Source: Saccharothrix ecbatanensis
Lineage (GTDB): Bacteria > Actinomycetota > Actinomycetes > Mycobacteriales > Pseudonocardiaceae
Length of the DNA: 64,000 bases
Direction of reading: 5' to 3'
Assembly: GCF_014205015.1 (NCBI RefSeq)
Contig: NZ_JACHMO010000001.1
Coordinates: 3,410,001-3,474,000 of the forward strand
Shown: positions 16,533 to 24,419 of the stretch, one piece after another
How the letters are laid out: each line of letters begins with the position of its first letter
Position numbering within the stretch: the first letter of the stretch is position 1
The notes under the pieces: model-generated
Database searches by the model: none
Told to the model about the DNA's origin: nothing
Seen by the model: only the letters and a program-made list of their open reading frames with translations
Program-made: the position numbers and the translations under genes

Positions 16533-17459
16533 TCACTGATCTTCGAACAAGGGAGTGCTGAGATACCGCTCGCCTGTGTCGGGGAGGATCACGACGATGA
16601 GAGCGTCCTTGTGCTCCGGTCGCCTTGCCATCGTGGTGGCGGCGTGAAGCGCGGCACCCGCGGACACACCCACGAGGATTCCCTCGGTGCGCGCCAAGTG
16701 ACGTGCCGCAGCGCGGGCGTCCTCGATGGAGATCTGGAGAACGTGGTCATACACCCCGGTGTCGAGGACCTCGGGCACGAAGCCCGCTCCGATGCCTTGG
16801 ATGCCGTGTGGGCCCGGAGCCCCTCCGGACAACACGGGAGAGCCGGTCGGCTCAACGGCGACCACCACGACGTCGGGGTTCTTCTCCTTGAGGATCTGAC
16901 CGATCCCCGTCACCGTTCCGCCGGTGCCGACGCCGGACACCAGGACGTCGACCTGTCCGCCGGTGTCCTGGAGGATTTCCTGTGCTGTGGTCCGGCGGTG
17001 GATCTCGGGGTTCGCGGGGTTCTCGAACTGGCGCAACCGGAACCAACCGTTGCGTTCCTCCAGTTCGATCGCTCGCTCGATCGCGCCCCTCATGCCGTCG
17101 GCGGCAGGCGTCAACTCGACGTTGGCGCCGTAAGCGCGGAACAGGGCTCGGCGTTCCACGCTCATGCTCTCGGGCATCGTGAAGGTCGCCGGGTATCCCT
17201 TGGCGGCGGCCACCATCGCCACACCGACGCCGGTGTTGCCGCTGGTCGGCTCGACGATGTGCTGGCCGGGCCGGAGCGAACCGGTCGCCTCGGCGTCCTC
17301 GATCATCGCCAGGGCGATGCGATCCTTGACGCTGCCGCCAGGGTTGAACGACTCGAGTTTGGCGATCAGCCTGGCCGGGACGTCCTTGCCGAATCGGCTG
17401 AGTTCCACCATGGGGGTGCGGCCGATCAGATCGGTCACGGACGCGTGGATGACACTCAC
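16533..17459 (-). CDS. cysK: Cysteine synthase A (O-acetylserine sulfhydrylase)
   Basis: Makes L-cysteine from O-acetylserine and sulfide with PLP. The 308-residue length is typical. NPGGSVKDRIALAM (about residues 34-47) carries the PLP-binding lysine, EPTSGNTGVGVAM the asparagine loop, SGVGTGGTVTG the phosphate-binding glycine loop, and ILPDTGERYLST the C-terminal signature. GTG 17459 has GAGAGGAG ahead of it. It lies 40 bases downstream of cysE on the same strand, so the two enzymes of cysteine synthesis are co-transcribed, between the two ArsR-rhodanese regulators. Confidence 0.95.
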   Translation of the reverse strand: MSVIHASVTDLIGRTPMVELSRFGKDVPARLIAKLESFNPGGSVKDRIALAMIEDAEATGSLRPGQHIVEPTSGNTGVGVAMVAAAKGYPATFTMPESMSVERRALFRAYGANVELTPAADGMRGAIERAIELEERNGWFRLRQFENPANPEIHRRTTAQEILQDTGGQVDVLVSGVGTGGTVTGIGQILKEKNPDVVVVAVEPTGSPVLSGGAPGPHGIQGIGAGFVPEVLDTGVYDHVLQISIEDARAAARHLARTEGILVGVSAGAALHAATTMARRPEHKDALIVVILPDTGERYLSTPLFEDQ

Positions 17460-17499
17460 TGTGCTCCTCTCGGGGTTACATCAAAAGTGGCGTGCCAAC

Positions 17500-18060
17500 C
17501 TAGATGCAGTATTCCATGATCTGTTCGTCCGTCAGCTTGCCGATCTGCGCCGAGATGTCGCTCTTGGCGGCCCGGACGACGGAGTGAGCGGGAATGTCCT
17601 GCAAAACCAGCGCATGTGCGCCGACGACCGAATCGTGTCCGACGACAACAGGGCCGAGGATGCTCGCGCCGGTGCCGACCACGACACGGTCACCGATAGT
17701 GGGGTGCCGCTTGTCGAGCCGATCGCCGTCGGTCCACCAACCCTTACTTCCCAACGTGGTGCCGTGGTACAACATCACGTCGTCTCCGACCACTGCCGTC
17801 TCGCCGATCACGACTCCCATGCCGTGGTCGATGAAGCACCTGCGCCCGATGACCGCACCGGGGTGGATCTCGATTCCGGTCAGCATCCGGACGACCTGGG
17901 AGATCGCACGAGGCAGCAACGGGATCCGTCGACGGTGCAGGCGGTGCGCGAGTCGGTACGACCAAATTGCCCAGATGCCGGGATAGAAAAGGACTTCCAG
18001 TCCGCTCACGCCACGTAAGGCCGGGTCCTTTTCGCGCGCAACCCTCACTTCTTCGAGCAC
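17500..18060 (-). CDS. cysE: Serine O-acetyltransferase
   Basis: Acetylates L-serine from acetyl-CoA to give O-acetylserine for CysK. The 186-residue product is the short bacterial form. Left-handed beta-helix hexapeptide repeats run from about residue 63 ([38 protein letters not shown]). The catalytic His sits in IDHGMG, followed by the [10 protein letters not shown] and [16 protein letters not shown] motifs. GTG 18060 follows GGGGGGAA. It ends EYCI; the usual C-terminal Ile that docks into CysK is present. It is divergent from ArsR-rhodanese copy 2. Confidence 0.95.
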   Translation of the reverse strand: MLEEVRVAREKDPALRGVSGLEVLFYPGIWAIWSYRLAHRLHRRRIPLLPRAISQVVRMLTGIEIHPGAVIGRRCFIDHGMGVVIGETAVVGDDVMLYHGTTLGSKGWWTDGDRLDKRHPTIGDRVVVGTGASILGPVVVGHDSVVGAHALVLQDIPAHSVVRAAKSDISAQIGKLTDEQIMEYCI

Positions 18061-18253
18061 GGTGCGTTCCCCCCAGCGTGTGGCGCAACGACTTCATCGT
18101 GTCCGACGTCGGCTTCACGGACGAACCACATGCGACACTCTCGGCGTAACCTTCGGCTGGAGAGCCTCCGGTCGCCGCAGTGGTCGGACACGTCGTGGTC
18201 AGACTCTACATGGCCTGCTACGGTATTCCAAGGAACATTTGAGGAGAGTTCGC

Positions 18254-18922
18254 GTGGGGGACGACGGACGCCTGTCGATGCTCGACCAGTTCGCGCTGGT
18301 CGGTAAGGCGTTGGGCAGCGGGAAGCGGTTGGAGCTCCTGGACCTCATCGCTCAGCGCGAGCGGACGGTCAGTTCGCTGGCGGAGCTGACCGGCCTCGGC
18401 CTGTCGACGACTTCGGCGCACCTTCAGGTCCTGAAGCGCGCCAGGCTCGTCACGACACGACGTGAGGAAACGTCCGTGTACTACGCCCTGGCCGGCGATG
18501 ATGTCGCCTCGCTGTACGTACTGGTGCAGAAGGTCGCCCGAAGCCACATCGCGGACGCGGAACGGGCGCGGCTGAAGTACCTGGGCGTCTCGGACGACAG
18601 CGACATAGAGAAGGTCGACCGCCACGAGTTGCTGGCCCGGGTCAAATCCGGAGCGGCCGTCGTGGTGGATGTGCGCCCGTGGGACGAGTACGCCGCCGGC
18701 CACATTCCCGGAGCGGTGTCCATCCCCCTCGAACAGCTCGAGAGGCGCATGTCCGAACTGCCGCCCGACGTCAATGTGGTGGCGTACTGCCGAGGTGAGC
18801 ACTGCGTCCTCGCGATCGACGCCGTGCGATTGCTCCGGGAGAACGGGCGCCAGGCCGCTCGGCTCGACTACGGCATGATCGAGTGGCGGGTTTCGGGCGA
18901 ACCGATCCACACCGCTTCGTAA
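18254..18922 (+). CDS. ArsR-family regulator fused to a rhodanese domain (copy 2)
   Basis: A 222-residue paralogue of the regulator at 14009-14662, with the same two-domain layout. GTG 18254 follows GAGGAG. The winged helix includes GLGLSTTSAHLQVLKRARLV. The rhodanese half has DVRPWDEYAAGHIPGAVSIP and YCRGEHC, again the only two cysteines. The gene is divergent from cysE (193 bases between starts), a natural place for control of cysEK. A dyad TTCC-AA-GGAA lies at about 18227-18236 just upstream; a related TATTCCAC sits upstream of copy 1 near 14691. These are only candidate operators. Confidence 0.9.
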   Translation: MGDDGRLSMLDQFALVGKALGSGKRLELLDLIAQRERTVSSLAELTGLGLSTTSAHLQVLKRARLVTTRREETSVYYALAGDDVASLYVLVQKVARSHIADAERARLKYLGVSDDSDIEKVDRHELLARVKSGAAVVVDVRPWDEYAAGHIPGAVSIPLEQLERRMSELPPDVNVVAYCRGEHCVLAIDAVRLLRENGRQAARLDYGMIEWRVSGEPIHTAS

Positions 18923-19697
18923 GCGGCCGAGTAAATCGCGTCGTCGGCAGTTGACCTGCCGCCCGGTCCCAGTCGAGTCACGCTGCGATCGGGCGGCTTC
19001 AACCAATGCCGCAACACGCGACGCATCGGCGCATCCGTTACCCGTGGGGCATGGCGAACCGGCGGCGATTCCCGTCGACGCGGCCACTGACGACCACGCG
19101 GGTTCTGCACGCAACTCCGACACTTGGGACGCCTTGGCGATTCCTGGTGTGCTTCTCGGCCGATGCGCCGCGACGGAGGATGCCCATCGGTCGATCATCC
19201 GATGACCAGACCGGCTTTGGCGCGGTCCGATTTCGATCCGCCATCCGAAGTAGAGCGATCCTCAATATTGCCCGATAGGGACCTTCAGGCCGTTCCACCT
19301 GCCTGAATGGCGGTCGGACGGCGCCCGGGATGATCTTCGCGCAGGTCTTGCGCACCACCAGTGTTCAATGTAATTTTGGAGCAATGCGGCTACCTGGGGG
19401 GATGCCATGGGGGAAGGGCGGACCGGCTTGCGCGAGCGCCGGTCGGACATGCCTGAATCGTTGACCTGCCACCGGCGCCGCGCGTATGCGCATCCCGTGC
19501 TGCGTTCGCGAGCCGGCCCACGAGTCACATTTCACTCAGCGCGATAGTCCAGCCGGCACGCCTTCACCCCCAGCCGGCTTGGTCCGCGAGGGTGAATGTC
19601 CTCGCAATTGAACTCCGTCGACGGACTTCGCATGTCCGGCGTGCTGCCGAACTTGACCCTGTCTGCTATTTCGTGATGCGTGAAGGTTGCCTAACAC
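18923..19697. other. 775-base stretch without a recognisable gene
   Basis: Lower G+C in parts (around 19360-19390 and 19640-19720) than its neighbours. Short frames on both strands have no ribosome sites or familiar motifs. It presumably holds the promoter of the ABC operon that starts at 19698 and possibly eroded coding sequence. Confidence 0.5.
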
Positions 19698-20606
19698 GTG
19701 AAAATACTAAATCGTTCCTTAGTCTTCGTGACGTTGGCCGCATTGACCGCGTGCGGCACAACCGACACCTCGACCGAGGTGAACAGTCAAGGCATGCCCG
19801 GCGTTTTACGGGTGGGCATCATCCCGAACATGGCGCCCGACAAGCAGAGTGCCAGGTACGCGCCGTTGAAGGACTACCTGGCGACGAAACTCAACACGAA
19901 GATCGAACTGTTCGTCGCCACCGACTACGCGGGCGTCGTCGCCGCACTCGCGGCCGAGAAGGTCGATCTCGCATACCTGGGCGGTCTGACATACGTGCAG
20001 GCCAAGGCGCAGGTGGACGTCCGACCGCTGGTGACGGAAACAGACCGGGAAACCGGTACCAAAGAATACTTATCGGGCATCGTCGTGCGCAGTGACTCCT
20101 CGTACCAGAGCGTCGACGACGTCGTCGACGGTAAAGGCACGTTCGCGTTCGGCGATGTCAGTTCGACGTCCGGCAGCCTCTATCCGCGGGTGATGCTGAA
20201 CGCCGCGGGCGCCAGCTGCTCGGCTTCGGCGATCGACAAGTGCCCGCCACTGGGCAAGGTCGCCTTCACCGGCGGGCACGACGCCGCCGCGCAAGCCGTG
20301 CTCAACGGGTCCGCCGACGCGGGCGGTATCGAGATGCGCATCCTCCACCGCCTGGAGAACGAGGGAAAAGTTCCGAAGGACCGGTTGCGGGTTGTCGGTA
20401 GCGAGAAGGTCATGGGCTACCCGTGGGTGATGCGCGAAGCACTGCGGGAGAAGGCGGCCTCGGCCATCACCGAGGCGTTCCTCGAGATCAAGCAGCCGGA
20501 GTTGCTCGACCTGATGCAAACCACCGGGTATCAGCAGGTGACGGATGCCGACTACACGTCGGTGGAGCAGCGCGCCCTCGAACTCGGCCTGCTGACGCGT
20601 GGCTGA
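19698..20606 (+). CDS. PhnD-like substrate-binding lipoprotein of an oxyanion ABC importer
   Basis: A 302-residue lipoprotein; lipobox LTACG with Cys near residue 19. The fold signature of the phosphonate/phosphite-binding PhnD family is clear: LRVGIIPNMAPDKQSARYAP, DYAGVVAALAAEKVDLAYLG, GKGTFAFGDVSSTSGSLYPR. The family also includes arsenite sensors and sulfur-oxyanion binders. No phosphonate-metabolism genes are nearby, while sulfur genes surround it on both sides, so a sulfur or arsenic oxyanion is a reasonable guess. Start GTG 19698. First gene of a three-gene importer. Confidence 0.85.
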   Translation: MKILNRSLVFVTLAALTACGTTDTSTEVNSQGMPGVLRVGIIPNMAPDKQSARYAPLKDYLATKLNTKIELFVATDYAGVVAALAAEKVDLAYLGGLTYVQAKAQVDVRPLVTETDRETGTKEYLSGIVVRSDSSYQSVDDVVDGKGTFAFGDVSSTSGSLYPRVMLNAAGASCSASAIDKCPPLGKVAFTGGHDAAAQAVLNGSADAGGIEMRILHRLENEGKVPKDRLRVVGSEKVMGYPWVMREALREKAASAITEAFLEIKQPELLDLMQTTGYQQVTDADYTSVEQRALELGLLTRG

Positions 20607-20662
20607 CGAGCCCTCGCCGGCCGCCTGTCCAACGTTCCCCACCGGAAAGGTCGCGAAGGCCC

Positions 20663-21403
20663 ATGCAGATTCGACTCGCCGGCTTGTCCGTCACATTTCC
20701 CGACCGTGAGTCCCCCGCGCTCGACGACGTCTCCCTGGTGATCGAGAACGCGGAGCACGTCGTCCTCCTCGGGCCGTCCGGCTCGGGGAAGACGACCCTC
20801 ATGCGATGTGTCTTAGGCGCCGTCAAGCCGGACTCGGGAACACTGGTTGTCGACGGAATGGACCCGGCGAAGCCTTCGGAGTTACGCGCGATTCGCCGGA
20901 ACACCGGCGTTGTGCGGCAAGGCAACGACCTGGTGCACGGCCTGAGGGCGCAGACGAACGCCGTGTTGGGCACCTCGCCCTCGTGGGGATTGCGCGAGTG
21001 GGCCGCTGTGCTGCGGGGTCGGGTGCCCGCACGCTACGTGGAGCGGGTCGACGCGCTCGCCGACGCCCAGGGCATCCGTCCCTTTCTCAAGTCGCAGGTC
21101 GAGCACCTTTCCGGCGGCCAGCGTCAACGTGTCGCGCTTGTCCGCGCGGTGCTCCCCGAGCCCAAGCTCCTGCTCGCCGACGAGCCCACGTCCGGCTTGG
21201 ACCCGACCACCGCACAGGCAGCGGTACGCACTCTGAGGGAAGCCGACGGCGTCACGGTGGTCGTCACGACCCATGACTTGTCCATAGCGCGGCAGTTCCC
21301 GCGCATCGTCGCACTTCGCGACGGACGGGTCTGCTTCGACGGCCACGAGCTGTCCGATGAAGACGCCCAGGACATCTATGAGGGCACGGTGGTGCGGCCG
21401 TGA
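20663..21403 (+). CDS. PhnC-like ABC importer ATPase
   Basis: A 246-residue ATPase: Walker A GPSGSGKTT (about residues 36-44), Q-loop VVRQGNDL, signature LSGGQRQRVALVRA, Walker B LLLADEPTSGLD and switch His in VVTTHDLS. ATG 20663 lies 56 bases after the binding-protein stop. The stop overlaps the permease GTG by four bases. It powers uptake of the ligand bound by the PhnD-like lipoprotein. Confidence 0.9.
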   Translation: MQIRLAGLSVTFPDRESPALDDVSLVIENAEHVVLLGPSGSGKTTLMRCVLGAVKPDSGTLVVDGMDPAKPSELRAIRRNTGVVRQGNDLVHGLRAQTNAVLGTSPSWGLREWAAVLRGRVPARYVERVDALADAQGIRPFLKSQVEHLSGGQRQRVALVRAVLPEPKLLLADEPTSGLDPTTAQAAVRTLREADGVTVVVTTHDLSIARQFPRIVALRDGRVCFDGHELSDEDAQDIYEGTVVRP

Positions 21404-22308
21404 ACTCGAACGCGGGCTCCCGGGTGGAGCCTCGGGTGGCCGCCGCAGACGAGCGTGCGGCGAACCCCGAAGCCCCAGGCGCCGATCCGGATCGTGAGCC
21501 CCCGCGAAACGGCGGTGAGCCGGCGGTCCGACACCGGCGCTCCAGGACACTGTGGATGGTTCTCGTCATCGCCGCCGCCGCGGTCGTGTGGTCGCTGAAC
21601 GGCACGGGTGTCAGCGTTTCCTCGCTGGTGAGTGGTTGGGACAACGCCCAGAAGATCCTGGCCGGGCTCTTCCCACCGAAGACCGACCAGGAGCTGCTGC
21701 AGTCGGTCGGCAGCGCCGTGGTCGAGACGCTGCAGATCTCGATCGCGGCGCTGTTCTTCGGCACCGCCGTGGGTTTGGTCCTGGCGTTGCTCATGGCCGG
21801 CAACATCGGCGCTCCCAGGTGGCTTGCGATTCCCGCGCGCTGGGTGGCGACCGTTTTCCGCTCCGTGCCCGAACTCTTGTGGGCGCTCGTGTTCGTCGCT
21901 GCCGTGGGTCTCGGACCGGCTGCCGGGGTGTACGCCATCTCCCTGCACGCCGCCGGTCTGCTCGCCAAGCTCGTCTCCGAGCAGTTGGAGGCGGTGAACG
22001 TGGCACCCGTGGAGGCCGTCCGGCTCACCGGCGCCACGAGGCTGGCGACCGCCGTGCTCGCCATCGTCCCGCAGGCTCGCAACAACATCGCTTCCCTGGT
22101 GCTCTACCAGTGGGAGTGCAACATCCGCAGCTCCGCCATCATCGGTTTCGTCGGTGCCGGCGGCATCGGTCAGGCGTTGGGCATTTCGATGCGACTGTTC
22201 CGGTACGAGGAGCTGGCCACGCTGATGATCGCGCTGCTCCTGCTCGTCCTCGTCGTCGACCAGATCTCCCGGTTCCTCCGACGCCGCATGGGTGCGGCAA
22301 CCCGCTAG
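21400..22308 (+). CDS. PhnE-like ABC importer permease
   Basis: A 302-residue inner-membrane permease with about 48 hydrophilic residues before the first helix (TLWMVLVIAAAAVVWSL). The EAA-loop region is EAVRLTGATRLATAVLAIVP, followed by SSAIIGFVGAGGIGQ, both typical of PhnE-type permeases. GTG 21400 overlaps the ATPase stop. The DsrE-like gene follows after 71 bases on the same strand, so import and sulfur handling are probably transcribed together. Confidence 0.9.
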   Translation: MNSNAGSRVEPRVAAADERAANPEAPGADPDREPPRNGGEPAVRHRRSRTLWMVLVIAAAAVVWSLNGTGVSVSSLVSGWDNAQKILAGLFPPKTDQELLQSVGSAVVETLQISIAALFFGTAVGLVLALLMAGNIGAPRWLAIPARWVATVFRSVPELLWALVFVAAVGLGPAAGVYAISLHAAGLLAKLVSEQLEAVNVAPVEAVRLTGATRLATAVLAIVPQARNNIASLVLYQWECNIRSSAIIGFVGAGGIGQALGISMRLFRYEELATLMIALLLLVLVVDQISRFLRRRMGAATR

Positions 22309-22379
22309 GCCCGGCCGCTCCGCATGGCCTTGATGCGGGGTAGCCGCTGCATGTCCGTCCCGAAGCACCTGTAGACAGG

Positions 22380-22739
22380 ATGAAGACGATGAAGGTTCTC
22401 TTCGTGCTCCATGACCCTCCGTACGGCACCGAGCGTGTGTACAACGGACTGAGGTGGGCCACCGAGGTGGCGCGTCAGGACGGCACCGAGGTCAAGATCT
22501 TCCTGTTCGGTGACTCGGTCGTCACCGCCGTCGATGGCCAGAAAACGCCGAACGGCTACTACAACACCGGCAGCATGGCGACCGCATTCATCAGGCAGGG
22601 CGGAGAGATCGGGTGCTGCGGTAGCTGCATGGACGCCCGGGGCATGAGTGAGGACAAGATCGTTCAGGGCACCCACCGCTCGTCGATGAAGGAGTTGACC
22701 GAGTGGACGATGTGGGCCGACAAGGTCATCAACGTCTGA
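22380..22739 (+). CDS. DsrE-family sulfur-carrier-like protein
   Basis: A 119-residue cytoplasmic DsrE/TusD-fold protein (KVLFVLHDPPYGTERVYN; TEVKIFLFGDSVVTAV). DsrE-type proteins carry persulfide sulfur on a conserved cysteine. Here a GCCGSCMDARGM stretch (about residues 80-91) supplies three cysteines at the family's active position. ATG 22380 is used; ATG 22389, with AGGATG in front, is equally likely. It sits between the oxyanion importer and the molybdenum enzyme, consistent with transfer or trapping of sulfane sulfur. Confidence 0.85.
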   Translation: MKTMKVLFVLHDPPYGTERVYNGLRWATEVARQDGTEVKIFLFGDSVVTAVDGQKTPNGYYNTGSMATAFIRQGGEIGCCGSCMDARGMSEDKIVQGTHRSSMKELTEWTMWADKVINV

Positions 22740-22857
22740 CGCCGGCCAACTCCGCACCCTCCTGATCGACGACGTTCCGGGTGATGCGGTGGCGCAAGCC
22801 CCGCATCCTCCGGCATGTCCTCAGTGGTGGACCCGCACAGCGACCAAAAGGAGCGTC

Positions 22858-23469
22858 ATGCCCCGCTTCGGGATGCTGATCGACCTCAACACCTGTATCG
22901 GATGCCACGCGTGTTCGGTCGCGTGCAAGAACGAGTTCGACGTGCCGCTCGGGGTGTTCCGCGACACCGTCAAGTACGTGGAAGAAGGCGCGTACCCCAA
23001 CGCGACCCGTCACTTCATCCCCGTGCTCTGCAACCAATGCGAAGACGCGCCCTGTCTGAACGCCTGCCCGACCGACGCGATCACCCGCAAGCCGAACGGC
23101 GAAGTGATCATCGAGGAGGGCGACTGCAACCTCAACCGCTTCTGCATGGCCGCATGTCCTTACGGCGCCATCTATGAGGACCCGCAAACGAAGACCGCGG
23201 CCAAGTGCACGTTGTGCGAGCACCGCACGTCGCAGGGCACGGAACCTGCGTGTGTGGAGGCGTGCCCGACGAACTGCCGGATCTTCGGCGACCTCGACGA
23301 CGACGACAGCGAGATCGCCACCAGGATGCGCGAGAACGACATCACCGTGTGGAAGCCCGACGCGCACACAAGCCCCAAGGTCTTCTACGTCGACCCCAAG
23401 CACGCGTTGCCGCTCATCGTCAACGACAGCGTCCAGGTCGACAAGAACGCCGACCTCAAGGGCACGTGA
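22858..23469 (+). CDS. Iron-sulfur electron-transfer subunit of a Psr/Phs/Ttr-type complex
   Basis: A 203-residue four-cluster ferredoxin-like subunit (DmsB/PsrB family) starting at ATG 22858 after AAAAGGAG. Cys groups: CIGCHACSVACK, CNQCEDAPCLNACP, CNLNRFCMAACP and CTLC with CVEACPTNC. In the third group the second Cys of the usual CxxCxxCxxxCP is Asn, so that cluster has only three Cys from the motif and could be [3Fe-4S]. The subunit passes electrons between the NrfD-like quinone-reactive subunit and the molybdopterin subunit encoded just downstream. Confidence 0.93.
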   Translation: MPRFGMLIDLNTCIGCHACSVACKNEFDVPLGVFRDTVKYVEEGAYPNATRHFIPVLCNQCEDAPCLNACPTDAITRKPNGEVIIEEGDCNLNRFCMAACPYGAIYEDPQTKTAAKCTLCEHRTSQGTEPACVEACPTNCRIFGDLDDDDSEIATRMRENDITVWKPDAHTSPKVFYVDPKHALPLIVNDSVQVDKNADLKGT

Positions 23470-23472
23470 CGG

Positions 23473-24372
23473 ATGCTCACGATCCATATCGCCGCCGCAC
23501 CGTTGCCGGAGTCGCCGTGGGGAGGCCTGTTGGCCGCGTACTTCACCGTGGTCGGAATCCCCAGCGGCCTGACCCTCGCGGCCCTCTGGCACCGCGGCCG
23601 ATTCCCGGGCACGAGCAGGACGCTGGAGTGGCGCGCCACCTGGATCTCCCTGGTCGTGCTCGGTCTGGCCGGGCTGTTGCTGACGATCGACCTCGGTCGC
23701 CCGGAGCGCTTCTTCTTGATGCTGTCGCGCTTCGGCAACTGGGACTCGCCGATCTCCCTCGGCGCGAAGGTCATCGCGATCAAGATGTTCCTGCTGGTGC
23801 TGGCGCTGTACCTGTTGTGGCGCCGCCGTGTCCTGTCCTCCGGCACGGCCGTGCCGCTGCCCGCCCGGGGCTCGGCTCTGGTGTTCGACCGCGGCACGGC
23901 GTGGCTCCTCGGTGCGGCGAGCGTCGCCTTGGCCGTCTACCCGATCGCGGTTCTGGCCCACACCTGGATGTCCCCGTTGGCCGGCACGAGTGGCGCGGCG
24001 CTGATCTACCTGATCACGTCGTTGACCATGGGCGCCGCGGTCGTCCAGTTCCTCCAGGTCTGGGATCACGAGGCGACCGAGCGGCAGCTCTCGACGCATC
24101 GCCAGGCCACGCTCGCCCTGCTGATGACCTACGCGGTCGTCTTGGTCTTCGCCGCCATCTCGGTGCCGAACGGCCCTGCCGAACAGGCGTTGGACTCGCT
24201 GCTCACCGGTGAGCGGGCCCCGCTCCTCTACGGCGGTGTCATCGGCCTCGGCGTCCTGGCCCCGGTGGTCGTCCTCCTCGGCGCCCGCCACGCGCGGGCG
24301 GGCCGGATCGTGTCCGCGGTCGCGATCCTCATCGGCGCCGGATCGCTCCGATACCTCGTTTTCGCCGCCTGA
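23473..24372 (+). CDS. NrfD/PsrC-like membrane subunit
   Basis: A 299-residue integral membrane protein with about eight hydrophobic segments, three bases after the FeS gene. NrfD-family features are the N-terminal PWGGLLAAYFTVVGIPSGL, DLGRPERFFLMLSRFGNWDS and SPISLGAKVIA-type loops. It exchanges electrons with the quinone pool without haem. No twin-arginine signal is present; it anchors the complex in the membrane. Confidence 0.9.
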   Translation: MLTIHIAAAPLPESPWGGLLAAYFTVVGIPSGLTLAALWHRGRFPGTSRTLEWRATWISLVVLGLAGLLLTIDLGRPERFFLMLSRFGNWDSPISLGAKVIAIKMFLLVLALYLLWRRRVLSSGTAVPLPARGSALVFDRGTAWLLGAASVALAVYPIAVLAHTWMSPLAGTSGAALIYLITSLTMGAAVVQFLQVWDHEATERQLSTHRQATLALLMTYAVVLVFAAISVPNGPAEQALDSLLTGERAPLLYGGVIGLGVLAPVVVLLGARHARAGRIVSAVAILIGAGSLRYLVFAA

Positions 24373-24419
24373 CGACCGTTGCCCGAAGACTGATACCTGA
24401 AGATCAGGAGACCCACACG

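Noticed and set aside
18923..19697. Small frames in the long gap before the PhnD-like gene as transposase remnants
   Set aside because: No transposase motif, terminal inverted repeat or target duplication could be found by eye.
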